This document shows positions 46,415 to 55,646 of a DNA stretch of 64,000 bases, piece after piece; the stretch's first letter is position 1, and every line of letters begins with the position of its first letter. The stretch lies in assembly GCA_963735955.1 (NCBI GenBank), contig CAVTND010000016.1:248001-312000 (forward strand), read 5' to 3'. Both the position numbers and the translations under genes were made by a program. This DNA comes from CAVTND01 sp963735955. Lineage in GTDB: Bacteria > Pseudomonadota > Gammaproteobacteria > Burkholderiales > Burkholderiaceae_F. The notes beneath the pieces are model-generated. The model saw only the letters and a program-made list of their open reading frames with translations, was not told the DNA's origin and did no database searches.

Positions 46415-46885
46415 CTACTCGACGAGCGGAATGGTCTTCGCCGCCTCGAAGCGCTGCACCGCCTGAATCTTGTTCTCGATCTGAATGTAGCGTGCTGCCT
46501 TCACGCCCGGCAATACCTTCGCGACTTCCTTGAAGTGACGCTCGTGCAGCCTGGCCTCGCTGACCTCTGCACCCAGTAACTGCTGCGCCAGTCGCTTGGC
46601 ATTTGCGTCCGTCATGGACTTTTCCGCGGCGACGTAGTCGAGCACGGCGCGCGTGTATTCCTTCTGGGGCACGGCCAGTTCGCGCTGGAACTTGTCGTAG
46701 AGCGGCCAGAATTTTTTCGCTTCATCCGGCGTCAGGTTCATTGATTTCTCGACGAGCCCTTTCTTGTCAGACTGGATCTTCGCGAGCAGGGTTGCCGACT
46801 GTGCTTCGGGTGTGCCTTGCGCCATCGCAGGCGGCAGCAGACCTGCGAGGGCCGCGCAGAGCAGCGCGCTATGAAGAGTTTTCAT
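46415..46885 (-). CDS. secreted helical protein of unknown function
   Basis: A 156-residue protein with a signal peptide ending LPPAMAQ. The rest is strongly helical and charged, with a conserved-looking LTPDEAKKFWPLYDKFQREL and ending PGVKAARYIQIENKIQAV then RFEAAKTIPLVE. This type, small periplasmic proteins with an LTxDEAxxFWPLY motif, recurs in proteobacteria and looks distantly like Spy/CpxP-type helical chaperones, but I cannot name a family with confidence. Start MKTLHS is preferred; an ATG three codons upstream (46894) is possible. It is convergent to the pirin gene. Confidence 0.75.
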   Translation of the reverse strand: MKTLHSALLCAALAGLLPPAMAQGTPEAQSATLLAKIQSDKKGLVEKSMNLTPDEAKKFWPLYDKFQRELAVPQKEYTRAVLDYVAAEKSMTDANAKRLAQQLLGAEVSEARLHERHFKEVAKVLPGVKAARYIQIENKIQAVQRFEAAKTIPLVE

Positions 46886-47023
46886 GGTGTGCAATCAGGT
46901 AATGTGGCCTGTTGAACGGCGAACAATACAGAATTCCACCCTAAGTGCGGTCGCCTCGATAAGTCGGAAAGTCTCGCGATCTGCGGCCACTCAACTACAA
47001 GCCGAGCGAACTGGAGCCCAACG

Positions 47024-48406
47024 ATGAGCGCAGTGGTCAAGGAAGAACTGGTCGCGACCAGATCGCCGCCGGTCACAACAATCCTGGCCGACTTCGTCGC
47101 CAATCATCGTTCGCGGCACTGGAGCGATGCCGTCGAGGCCGAGGCGCATCGCACCTTCATGAACTGGGTCGGTTGCGCAATCGGTCCGTCGCAGCACGAC
47201 TCGGTCGTGACGGCGCTCGCGGCGGTGATGGAACTCGCGCCTGCGCCGCAGGCATCTCTTCTCGGGCGGGCGGAAAAGGTCGACATCTCCAATGCGGCGC
47301 TGATCAACGGCATCAGCTCGCATACCTTTGATTTCGACGACACGCATCTTAAAACCATCATCCATCCCGCCGGCCCGGTGGCTCCGGCCGCCCTCGCGCT
47401 GGCCGAGCACATCGGTTCGTCGGGGCGCGAACTGATCGATGCGCTTGTCATTGGCATTGAAGTGTCGTGCCGCGTCGGCAATGCGATCTATCCAGATCAC
47501 TACCTGCGTGGCTGGCACATCACGGGTTCGACCGGAATGCTCGGCAGCGCCGCGGCATGTTCTCGCTTGCTGAAGCTCGATGCCGGGCGGACAGCGATGG
47601 CGATTGGAATCGCCGCTTCGCAACCGATTGGCTTGCGGGAACAGTTCGGAACGATGACCAAGCCGTTTCATCCGGGAGGCGCTGCCAAGGCCGGACTGAT
47701 GGCGGCCCTGATGGCCCGGCATGGATTCACCGCGTCACCGCGCGCGCTCGAAGCGCCGCGCGGCCTGATGCACGTGGTGTCGGACAAGACGGATTTTTCG
47801 GAGATCACCGAGCGGCTTGGCGAGACCTGGGAAGTGGCGCTCAACACCTACAAACCCTTCGCGTGCGGGATCGTGATTCACCCGAGCATCGATGGGTGCA
47901 TCAAGCTGCGCAATGCGCACGGTCTCAAGAGCGAGATGATCCGGCGGATCGTGCTGCGTGTGCATCCGCTGGTGCTCGAATTGACCGGAAAGAAGACGCC
48001 GAGCAAGGGCCTCGAAGGAAAGTTCAGCGTCTACCACTCGTGCGCAGCGGGCGTGATCCATGGCCGCGCGACCGAGTACGAGTACTCGGACGAAGTGGTC
48101 AATTCACCCGAGGTGGTTGCGCTGCGCGCGCGGGTCGAGGCCATCGTCGACGCCGATGTCCCGGAGGACGCCGCCGATGTACTCATCGAGACAAACGACG
48201 GCCGGCAACTGTATATCTACGTCGAACACGCAATCGGCAGTCTCGAGCGGCCGATGAGTGATGAACAGTTGCGGGCAAAGTTTGTCGCGCAGGCTGCACC
48301 TGTGCTCGGCGCGGCGCGAGCCGCACAAGCCGCGGAGGTCGCGGCTCGGATTGCCGGCTTTAGTGACGTCAAGGATCTGATCGCCTGCTGCAGCATCCGC
48401 AGCTAG
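47024..48406 (+). CDS. MmgE/PrpD family protein
   Basis: A 460-residue member of the MmgE/PrpD superfamily (2-methylcitrate dehydratase, iminodisuccinate epimerase, itaconate-linked cis-aconitate decarboxylase). Signatures include SSHTFDFDDTHLKTIIHPAG near the N-terminus, HITGSTGMLGSAAACSRLL, LREQFGTMTKPFHPGGAAKA and CGIVIHPSIDGCIKL. Without prpC or acnD nearby the reaction is unclear. A paralogue is at 55.6 kb, past the ABC importer block, sharing the REXFGTMTKPFHXG motif. Its stop overlaps the stop of the convergent membrane protein gene. Confidence 0.93.
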   Translation: MSAVVKEELVATRSPPVTTILADFVANHRSRHWSDAVEAEAHRTFMNWVGCAIGPSQHDSVVTALAAVMELAPAPQASLLGRAEKVDISNAALINGISSHTFDFDDTHLKTIIHPAGPVAPAALALAEHIGSSGRELIDALVIGIEVSCRVGNAIYPDHYLRGWHITGSTGMLGSAAACSRLLKLDAGRTAMAIGIAASQPIGLREQFGTMTKPFHPGGAAKAGLMAALMARHGFTASPRALEAPRGLMHVVSDKTDFSEITERLGETWEVALNTYKPFACGIVIHPSIDGCIKLRNAHGLKSEMIRRIVLRVHPLVLELTGKKTPSKGLEGKFSVYHSCAAGVIHGRATEYEYSDEVVNSPEVVALRARVEAIVDADVPEDAADVLIETNDGRQLYIYVEHAIGSLERPMSDEQLRAKFVAQAAPVLGAARAAQAAEVAARIAGFSDVKDLIACCSIRS

Positions 48407-48979
48407 GGCCCGGGACGCTGACCACTTCTCAGTGTTCGAACTTCGTGCAGGAGCCAGAACGACGTGATCGCGTAAAGTACGCCAATCGCGATCGGCAGCG
48501 CGGTGAACCTTGCCTCCGGCCACAGGAACCAGATCGCGACCGCCAGGACGACCCGGGCAATGGCGTGGGCGGAGTAGATCGCCGTGCCATACATCCAGCC
48601 CACCACCGGCCAATGTGAGGCCATGCCGATGATCAAAGCAAGCGGCACCAGGGACAGGTCGGACTGGAACACCGCGAGCGCCATGCCGAGCGACAGCGCG
48701 ACCGGCAGCAGCGCAGGAAGTATCACGGTTGCGAGTGGCGACTTCAGGGCAAGCCGGGCCACCAGCTTTCTGAAGAAGAGAATCGCAACCGGCGTTACTA
48801 GGACCCCCGTCGAAAGTACCAGCACACACCAGGTCCGCGGCGATAGATAGAAGACCGCCGATTCCAAGTGCCACCCAGAAGAACGCGCCGGTGATTGGAA
48901 AGTAGACCCCGCCCTTCGTTTCGACATAGAAGCGTTGTCGTTCCGCAGCCAGCAGTTCCTGATTGAGCATCGTGTCCAC
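48403..48979 (-). CDS. membrane protein of unknown function, frameshifted
   Basis: An integral membrane protein of about 191 residues with five to six hydrophobic helices. The N-terminal half, MDTMLNQELLAAERQRFYVE then TGAFFWVALGIGGL, is in one frame; from PRTWCVLVLSTGVLVTPVAI to the end it is in another. A single indel near 48840 joins them. The C-terminal half has HWPVVGWMYGTAIYSAHAIA. It looks like a DUF7010-like small membrane family, but I am not sure of that assignment. Its stop overlaps that of the MmgE gene by 3 bp. Confidence 0.65.
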
Positions 48980-49140
48980 CTGTCGCTTTCAAGCAAGCCG
49001 GACGACTGCAGAGGTCCGTTGTCGCCGACGTTCCCAATTGGCAATCACCGGGAGGGCGGCTTGATGCCGGGGCCGATCGGATCGTAGTGGTTTCGCCTGG
49101 ACGCGCAGGGATTTCGCATATTGGCAGTAAAGTCGCGGCC

Positions 49141-50207
49141 ATGCCCCACCTTGAACTCATCGGCCTGACCAAGCGCTATCCGGGCGTCACCTCGGTCGAC
49201 CGCGATCGACCTCGCGGTCGAGCACGGGCGAGTTCATCTGCCTGCTCGGCCCCTCGGGTTGCGGCAAGACCACGACGCTCAGGATGATCGCGGGCTTCCT
49301 CGAGCCCGACGCAGGCGAGATCCGCGTGGACGGCAAGCGTCTTCTCCGCCCCGGGCTCGGTCGTCCCGCCGGAGCGGCGCAACATGGGCATGATCTTCCA
49401 GAGCTACGCGGTCTGGCCGCACATGACGGTGCGCGAGAACGTGGCCTACGGCCTGAAGATGCGCGGCATGCCCCCGGCCGAGCGGCGCGCGCGCACCGAC
49501 GCGATGCTTCGCGGCGACCAAGCTCCACGAGCTCGCCGGATCGCTACCCGTCCGAGCTCTCCGGCGGCCAGCAGCAGCGCGTGGCGCTCGCACGCGCGCT
49601 CGCGCCCAATCCCGGACATCCTGCTGCTCGACGAGCCGCTGTCGAACCTGGACGCCAACCTGCGCGGCGACATGCGCCTCGAGATCCGGCGCCTGCACGA
49701 CGAGTTCCACAACACCTCGATCTACGTCACCCACGACCAGGTCGAGGCGATGACCATGGCCGACCGCATCGTGGTGATGAACGCCGGGCGCATCGAGCAG
49801 ATCGGCACGCCGCAGGACGTCTACGACCGCCCGAACTCGAGGTTCGTGGCGCGCTTCATCGGCGGCAGCAACGTGATCGACGCCACGCACGTGTCGGACA
49901 ACCGGGTGCAACGTCGCCGGCCACACGCTGGACGTGGGCAAGGGCGAGTTCGCCGGGCCCGGCAAGACGATGGGCATCTGCGTGAAGATGCACGACCTCG
50001 AGCTGCTGACGGGGCGAATCCGCCGGCGGCAACAATCGGTTGCCCGGCGTCGTGCGCAGCCACGCGTACCTCGGCAGCCATCGCGACTACGTGATCGACG
50101 TCGGCCAGGACCTGCTGATCACCGCGCCGGCCGCGCTCGACATCGCGCCGGGATCGAAGGTGCAGGTGCGGTTCCGGCCGGAGAGCTGCCGCGGCCTCGC
50201 CCGCTGA
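49141..50207 (+). CDS. ABC transporter ATP-binding protein (Fe3+/polyamine type), many frameshifts
   Basis: The energising subunit of the importer encoded downstream. It starts MPHLELIGLTKRYPGVTSVD at 49141. Family elements in order are LLGPSGCGKTTTLRMIAGF (Walker A), the Q-loop MGMIFQSYAVWPHMTVRENV, signature LSGGQQQRVALARAL, Walker B ILLLDEPLSNLDANLR, the H-loop YVTHDQVEAMTMAD and a C-terminal TOBE-type domain. About eight single extra bases (near 49201, 49230, 49345, 49512, 49542, 49610, 49907 and 50018) are needed to reconcile the frames. The PotA/FbpC lineage is clear; the substrate is not. Confidence 0.83.
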
Positions 50208-50233
50208 ACAACAACCCAAGGAGGAGACTCGCC

Positions 50234-51268
50234 ATGAAGATGATTCGCACCAGCGTCACGGCCGCATTGCTGCTCGCCGGCGCGTTCGCGATCCCGGCCG
50301 CCGGCCAGGAAACGACCCCCGCGATGGTCGCCGCCGCGGAGAAGGAAGGCAAGGTCGTCTGGTACACCGCGGTCGACGTGAAGGTCGCCGAGGCCGTCGC
50401 CAAGGTCTTCCGGGCCACGTACCCGAAGATCGCCATTCGACGTCGAACGCTCGGGCTCGGAGCGCGTGTTCCAGCGCATCAACCAGGAATACCAGTCGAA
50501 CATCAAGAACGTCGACGTGGTCAATTCCTCGGACGCCTCGCACTTCATCTTCTGGAAGCAGCAGAAGTGGCTCGCCGCGCACACGCCGCCCGACGTCCAG
50601 CGCTACGCGGCGCCAGTACAAGGACCCGGAGGGCTATCTACGCCACCTGGCGCGCATCGCTCAGCGTCATGGGCTACAACACCAACCTGGTGACGGCCGC
50701 GGACGCGCCGACGGGCTACGCCGACCTCCTCGACCCGAAGTGGAAGGGCAAGCTGACCAAGTCGCACCCGAGCTACAGCGGCACCAGCCTCACGGGCACC
50801 TTCGCGATCACCAAGGTGCTGGGCTGGGACTACCTCGAGAAGCTCTCCAAGCAGGGCGTGCAGCAGCTGCAGTCGACGACCGCCACGCCCAAGAGCATCG
50901 CCAGCGGCGAGCGCGCGGTGATGGTCGACGGCAACGAGTACAACATGTTCATCGAGATCGACAGCAAGAGCCCGGTGAAGATCATCTACCCGAAGGAAGG
51001 CACGCCGTTCGTCACCTCGCCCACCGCGATCTTCGCCGACGCGCCGCACCCGAACGCCGCGCGGGTGCTGCAGAACTTCCTCTACACCGCGAAGATCCAG
51101 CAGCTGCTCGTGAACGAGGGCGGCCAGCGCTCGGTGCACCCGGACGTGAAGGAGCCCGCGGACCGCACGCCGCTGAAGGACATCAAGCTGCTGCCCGATG
51201 ACGCGGCCGCGATGCTGCCGCAGATCGCCGAGATCAAGAAACGCTACACGGCGATCTTCGGTAACTAG
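50234..51268 (+). CDS. ABC transporter substrate-binding protein (AfuA/FbpA-like), frameshifted
   Basis: A periplasmic binding protein of about 343 residues. The ATG at 50234 follows AAGGAGGAGA and opens a signal peptide ending IPAAGQE. The mature start TTPAMVAAAEKEGKVVWYTA is the classic opening of the Fe3+-type solute-binding family. The middle, VFQRINQEYQSNIKNVDVVN to FWKQQKWLAAHTPPDVQRY, is in a different frame. Three extra bases (near 50443, 50612 and 50637) explain the breaks. It lies between ATPase and permease genes. The family includes binders of iron, phosphonates, sugars-phosphates and others, so the ligand is open. Confidence 0.85.
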   Translation: MKMIRTSVTAALLLAGAFAIPAAGQETTPAMVAAAEKEGKVVWYTAVDVKVAEAVAKVFRATYPKIAIRRRTLGLGARVPAHQPGIPVEHQERRRGQFLGRLALHLLEAAEVARRAHAARRPALRGASTRTRRAIYATWRASLSVMGYNTNLVTAADAPTGYADLLDPKWKGKLTKSHPSYSGTSLTGTFAITKVLGWDYLEKLSKQGVQQLQSTTATPKSIASGERAVMVDGNEYNMFIEIDSKSPVKIIYPKEGTPFVTSPTAIFADAPHPNAARVLQNFLYTAKIQQLLVNEGGQRSVHPDVKEPADRTPLKDIKLLPDDAAAMLPQIAEIKKRYTAIFGN

Positions 51269-51274
51269 AGAAAC

Positions 51275-52981
51275 ATGGAGGCAGCGCTCGGGCGCGCGAG
51301 CGCGCAGCCGCGGTGGATCGACTGGACCGCCCCGTTTTCGATCGCCATGGTGGTGCTGCTGGCGGTGCTCGTCCTGCTGCCGATGTACTGGCTGCTGGTG
51401 ACGAGCCTGCGCGACGCCGCGAAGGCATTCACGCTCGAGCACTACCGCCACCTCTTCGTCGACCCGGCGTTCGTGAAGCCGCTGGTGACCACGCTGTGGA
51501 CATCGGCCGCGGTGGGCGCGATCTGCGTGGCCACGGCCGCGCCGATGGCGTGGCTCGTCGCGCGCACCGACCTGCCCGCGCAAGCGCTTGCTGCGCATGC
51601 TGATCCTCGCGTCGTTCGTGACGCCGCCGTTCCTGGGCGCCTTCGCCTGGGTGCTGCTGGGCGGGCCCAACGCGGGACTGATCAACCAGTGGTACTACGC
51701 GCTGTTCGGGCGTGAAGCCCTTCGAGGCCGAACCGCTGATCAACATCTTCTCGGCCTGGGGCATGGTGTTCGTGATGGCGCTCTACACGTTTCCCTACGT
51801 GTTCACCTTCGTCGCCAACAGCCTCGACATGATCCCGAGCGAGCTCGAGGAGGCCTCGTCGATCCTCGGCGCCCCGGCCTGGCGTACCGCCTCGCTGATC
51901 ACGCTGCCGCTGGTCATGCCGGCGCTGCTCGCGGGGTTCCTGGTCGCGTTCCTGCAGTCGATGACGCTGTTCGGCACGCCCGCGATCCTGGCGCTGCCCG
52001 CGGGCGTGGACACGATGACCACCAAGATCTGGAGCCTGTTCCAGTTTCCGCCGCAGCTCGGACTCGCTGCCGCGGCCTCGCTGCCGCTGCTGCTGATCAC
52101 CGTGGTGCTGCTGCGCACGCAGACGGCGATCATGGGCCGGCGCGGCTACTCCGTGATCGGCGGCAAGAGCGGCGGCACGCGCACGATCAGACTGGGCGTG
52201 TGGAAGATCCCGGCGCTGGGCCTGTTCGCAGCCGTGCTCGGCTGCTCGATCGTGCTGCCCTACGGAGTGCTGCTGCGCACCGCGTTCGTGAAGAACTGGT
52301 CCGCGCCGATCGCCGGCAACTTCTCGCTCGAGCACTGGCGTTTCGTCTTCTTCGAGTTCAGCCAGACGAAGGTGGCACTGTTCAACACGTTCGTGCTCGG
52401 CGTCTCCGCCGCGACTGCCGGAACGATCCTCGTCACGCTGGTGGGCTACCTGAGCCTGCGCAAGCTCGTCTGGGGCCACCGCCAGCTCGCATTCCTCGCC
52501 ACCGCCCCGGTGGCCATTCCCGGGATCGTGCTCGCCGTCGGCCTGTTCCTGAGCTACACCACGCCGCCGCTCGTGCTCTACGGGACGCTTGTGGATCATC
52601 TTCCTCGCCTACGTCACGAAGGAGCTTCCGGTCGGCTACCAGCAGGTCGCGGCCTCGCTCAAGTCCGTTCACCCGGAGCTCGAGGACGCGAGCCGCATCT
52701 TCGGCGCCACGCGCCTGCGCGCGCTCGCCGACATCACGGCGCCGCTGATCCGCAACGGCGTGATCGCGACCTGGATCCTCATCTTCATCGGCTCGATCCG
52801 CGAGCTCTCGGCCACGATCCTGCTCTTCACGGCGAAGACCAAGACGATTTCGGTCACGATGTTCGACCTGCGCGAGAGCAACGACTGGGGGCCGATCGCG
52901 GTGCTCTCCATCACGATGCTCGTCATCACCTTCGCGATGGTGGCCGCGATCACCTACTTCACCGACCGGAGGCTGGCTTGA
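51275..52981 (+). CDS. ABC transporter permease, double-domain FbpB type, frameshifted
   Basis: A fused permease of about 567 residues with two six-helix halves. Each half has an EAA-type coupling loop: IPSELEEASSILGAPAWRT in the first and HPELEDASRIFGATRLRALA in the second. It starts 6 bp after the binding-protein gene and stops at 52981. Extra bases near 51588, 51710 and 52590 break the frame; without them it reads DLPARKRLLRMLI, LFGVKPFEAE and GTLWIIFLAYVTKE. A frame from 51712 runs on into the next two genes only because of the indels. FbpB-like fused permeases serve ferric, spermidine and related importers. Confidence 0.85.
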
Positions 52982-52994
52982 GGGCATTGCGTGA

Positions 52995-53060
52995 GCGCCG
53001 CACGGCCGTTCCGAAGGCGCGCGCTCCCCCTTGGGGGGACAGCCCGCAGGGCGAAGGGGG
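52995..53060. repeat. palindromic intergenic repeat, second copy of dispersed family
   Basis: GCGCCGCACGGCCGTTCCGA followed by AGGC (52995-53018) matches 12355-12377 with one mismatch and one indel. It is followed by GCGCTCCCCCTTGGGGGG and CGAAGGGGGCGC, which can pair to form a large hairpin. The element ends directly before the pdxA start at 53065, so it separates the importer genes from pdxA. Confidence 0.75.
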
Positions 53061-53064
53061 CGCC

Positions 53065-54073
53065 ATGAGTGCACTGCCATTGCTGGGCCTGATGCTCGGC
53101 GATGCCACTGGCATCGGCCCCGAGCAATGCGCGCGCGTGCTCGCCGACCGGCGCCTGGCCGACGCCGCGCGCCTGGTGGTCTTCGGCGATGCGCGCGTGC
53201 TCGAACTGGGCGCGCGCGACGCCGGCGTCGAGCTTGCCTGGCGCGCGTACGTTCACCCGGCGACGTTGACTGGACGAGCCCCGAGGTGCCGATCGTCGAC
53301 CTGCACAATCTCGATCCGGGCGCGATCGGCCGCGGCGCGATTTCGGCCGATTCCGGACGCATCACCGGGCGAGACGCTCAAGCTCATGATCGACCTGGCG
53401 CTCGAGGGGCGCCTCGACGGCATCTGCTTCGCGCCGCTCAACAAGGCGGCGCTGCATGCCGGCGGCTGGAAGTTCAACGACGAGCACCAGATGTTCGCCC
53501 ATCTCACCGGGCACAAGGGCTTCTTCGGCGAGATGAACGTGCTCGACGACAAGTGGATGTCGCGCGTGACCTCCCACGTGTCGCTGCGAACCGCGCTCGA
53601 CCAGATCACGCCGCAGCGCATCGACGAGGCACTCACGCTCGCCGACGCCACCATGCGCGGCGCGGGCTTCGAGAAGCCACGCATCGCGGTGGCGCGCTCA
53701 ATCCGCACGGCGGCGAAGGCGGGCTCTTCGGCCGCGAGGAAATCGAGATCATCGCGCCGGCAGTGGCGAAGGCTGCGGGGCGCGGCATCGCCTGCAAGGG
53801 ACCGTTCCCGGCGGACACCGTGTTCCTCAAGGGTTTCGGGCGGACTTCGACGGCGTGCTCTCGATGTACCACGACCAGGGCCAGATCGCGACCAAGTTGA
53901 AGGGCTTCAACCGCGGCGTCACCGTGACCGGGGGCCTCGCGACCGTCTTCACCACGCCCGCCCACGGCACCGCCTTCGACATCGTCGGCAAGGGCATCGC
54001 CACCACCGGAGCGCTCGAGCAGGCCGTGCGCCTGTGCGCACGATTGGCAACCAGCCGCAAGAAAGGGATCTAG
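53065..54073 (+). CDS. PdxA-like 4-phospho-hydroxythreonine dehydrogenase, frameshifted
   Basis: A protein of about 335 residues of the PdxA/PdxA2 family. It starts MSALPLLGLMLGDATGIGPE at 53065. Further hallmarks are ICFAPLNKAALHAGGWKF, EHQMFAHLTGHKGFFGEMNV, RIAVA..LNPHGGEGGLFG, ACKGPFPADTVFLKGFG, and LSMYHDQGQIATKLKGFNRG with HGTAFDIVGKG. Frame shifts near 53260, 53368, 53700 and 53840 are needed. The partner genes (importer, MmgE/PrpD, hydrolase) and the repeat-rich promoter region suggest a PdxA2-type catabolic enzyme, for a hydroxy-acid phosphate, rather than the B6 biosynthetic PdxA. That is inference. Confidence 0.85.
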
Positions 54074-54120
54074 GCTGCTACAAGGCGCAACCTCGATCTC
54101 CTCCGGGAAGGGAAGTAGAC

Positions 54121-55575
54121 ATGACTCTCGCGACACGCCTGTTGTTCCTGGCCGCTTCTACCATCGGTGTACTGATCCTGCCGTTGCCGACGGCCGCTCA
54201 GTCAGCCCAGGACGCGGAAGTCCGCCAGAGGGACGCCCGAGCCGAAGAGGAGTGGGCGTACTCCGTAGGCGTGCAGAACTATGTGTTTGGCCTTCCACTG
54301 GTGATTTTCGAGCGTGAGCGCAAGGTGCGCTTGAATCCTGTTGCGCTCGAGAAGGCCAAGAAATTCGCGCCCGCGGCCCCGGTCAATCAGGTCGGTCACA
54401 TGAAGGGGCTGGCCACGGCCGACGATGTAATGCCATATACGCCGAACAACGATACGGTCTACAGCGGCGCGATTGTTGAACTCGGCGACGGGCCGATCAT
54501 CCTGACGACTCCGGAAATCCTCGACCGATATTGGTCGGTGGAGGTCGCCGATTGCTATACCAATAACCTCTTCTACATCGGCACTCGGGCGACCGCCGGA
54601 AAAGGAGGCGACCACGCCTTCGTCGGCCCTAATTGGAAGGGCACGTTGCCCAAGGGCGTCATCGAGCATCGCGTTCCGACCGATAGCATCATGTTCGCCG
54701 TGCGCATTGGCGTGGTGCCAGGTGACGCCGCCGACCTTAAGGTGGTCAATGCGCTTCAGGACAAGTTCGTCCTGACGTCCTTGAGCAACTGGGACGATCC
54801 GAAAAACTTCGGCAAGGCCAGCATTCCCAAACTCGCCAAACGCCCTGATTACAGCGGCGACCTCGCCTTCTTCCAAACGATAGCGGATCTGCTGGCGGAA
54901 AACCCTCCGCCAAAGGAGCACGAGGCGGCCGTGGTTTTGCTGGGCCGCGGGGGCATCGTGGTTGGTCAACCCTTTGACATGTCCAAGCTAAGCGACCCGA
55001 CGCGCGCGGGGCTCGCGCGAGCGGCGCAGACGGGCCCGGCAATCATGAAGTGGAAGGTGAAGTTCCGCGGCACACCGTACCCGACCCGCTGGAACAACCT
55101 CGAGCCCGGTAATTACGGCTTCAACTACTTCGACCGCGCTGCCGGGGCGCTCGAGGGCCTGTTCGTGCACGACCGTGAGGAAGCCGAGTACTTCAGCACC
55201 TACGAAGACGGCGAAGCGCGGTTGCTGGACGGGAAGTACAGCTACGTTCTGCACTTCAACAAGGATCAGATCCCGCCGACCCTGAAGAACGGCTTCTGGT
55301 CGATCACCATGTACGGTGCCGACTTCCAGCTGGTGAAGAACGCGATCAATCGCTTCTCGATCGGCGACCGGACCAAGGGCGTGGTCTACAACAAGGACGG
55401 CTCGCTCGACATCTACATCCAGAACCAGGCGCCGAACGGCAGGGAGACCAATTGGCTTCCCTCTCCACCGAGCGGCCTGTTCCGTCTCAACTATCGCATT
55501 TACCTTCCACACGAAGTCGCCCGGAATCCCGCGACGCTGGGCAAGTACTTGCCTCCGATCAAGCGGATTGGTTGA
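54121..55575 (+). CDS. DUF1254/DUF1214 secreted protein
   Basis: A 484-residue protein starting at ATG 54121 after GGGAAGGGAAG. A signal peptide ends PTAAQS. The DUF1254 domain spans about residues 45-180 (VGQ..YVFGLPLVIFERERK, DDVMPYTPNNDTVYSGAIVE, DRYWSVEVADCYTNNLFYI) and the DUF1214 domain the last 130 residues (YVLHFNKDQIPPTLKNGFWS, VYNKDGSLDIYIQNQAPNGR). Unlike all its neighbours it is in one intact frame. An 11-base repeat (GGCGCAACCTC) flanks it at 54084 and 55579. Members of this family are probably periplasmic or surface proteins with no known activity. Confidence 0.92.
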   Translation: MTLATRLLFLAASTIGVLILPLPTAAQSAQDAEVRQRDARAEEEWAYSVGVQNYVFGLPLVIFERERKVRLNPVALEKAKKFAPAAPVNQVGHMKGLATADDVMPYTPNNDTVYSGAIVELGDGPIILTTPEILDRYWSVEVADCYTNNLFYIGTRATAGKGGDHAFVGPNWKGTLPKGVIEHRVPTDSIMFAVRIGVVPGDAADLKVVNALQDKFVLTSLSNWDDPKNFGKASIPKLAKRPDYSGDLAFFQTIADLLAENPPPKEHEAAVVLLGRGGIVVGQPFDMSKLSDPTRAGLARAAQTGPAIMKWKVKFRGTPYPTRWNNLEPGNYGFNYFDRAAGALEGLFVHDREEAEYFSTYEDGEARLLDGKYSYVLHFNKDQIPPTLKNGFWSITMYGADFQLVKNAINRFSIGDRTKGVVYNKDGSLDIYIQNQAPNGRETNWLPSPPSGLFRLNYRIYLPHEVARNPATLGKYLPPIKRIG

Positions 55576-55646
55576 GACGGCGCAACCTCCCGCTTTGCGA
55601 ATCGAAAGCCGACACTCAAAGTGACACTACCGAAGAAAGACAAGCT

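Noticed and set aside
51712..55575. Single 1287-residue fusion of permease, PdxA-like and DUF1254 domains
   Set aside because: The apparent fusion arises from frameshifts and out-of-frame reading between genes; the segment around 52600-54100 reads as Arg-rich nonsense in this frame while other frames match the families.
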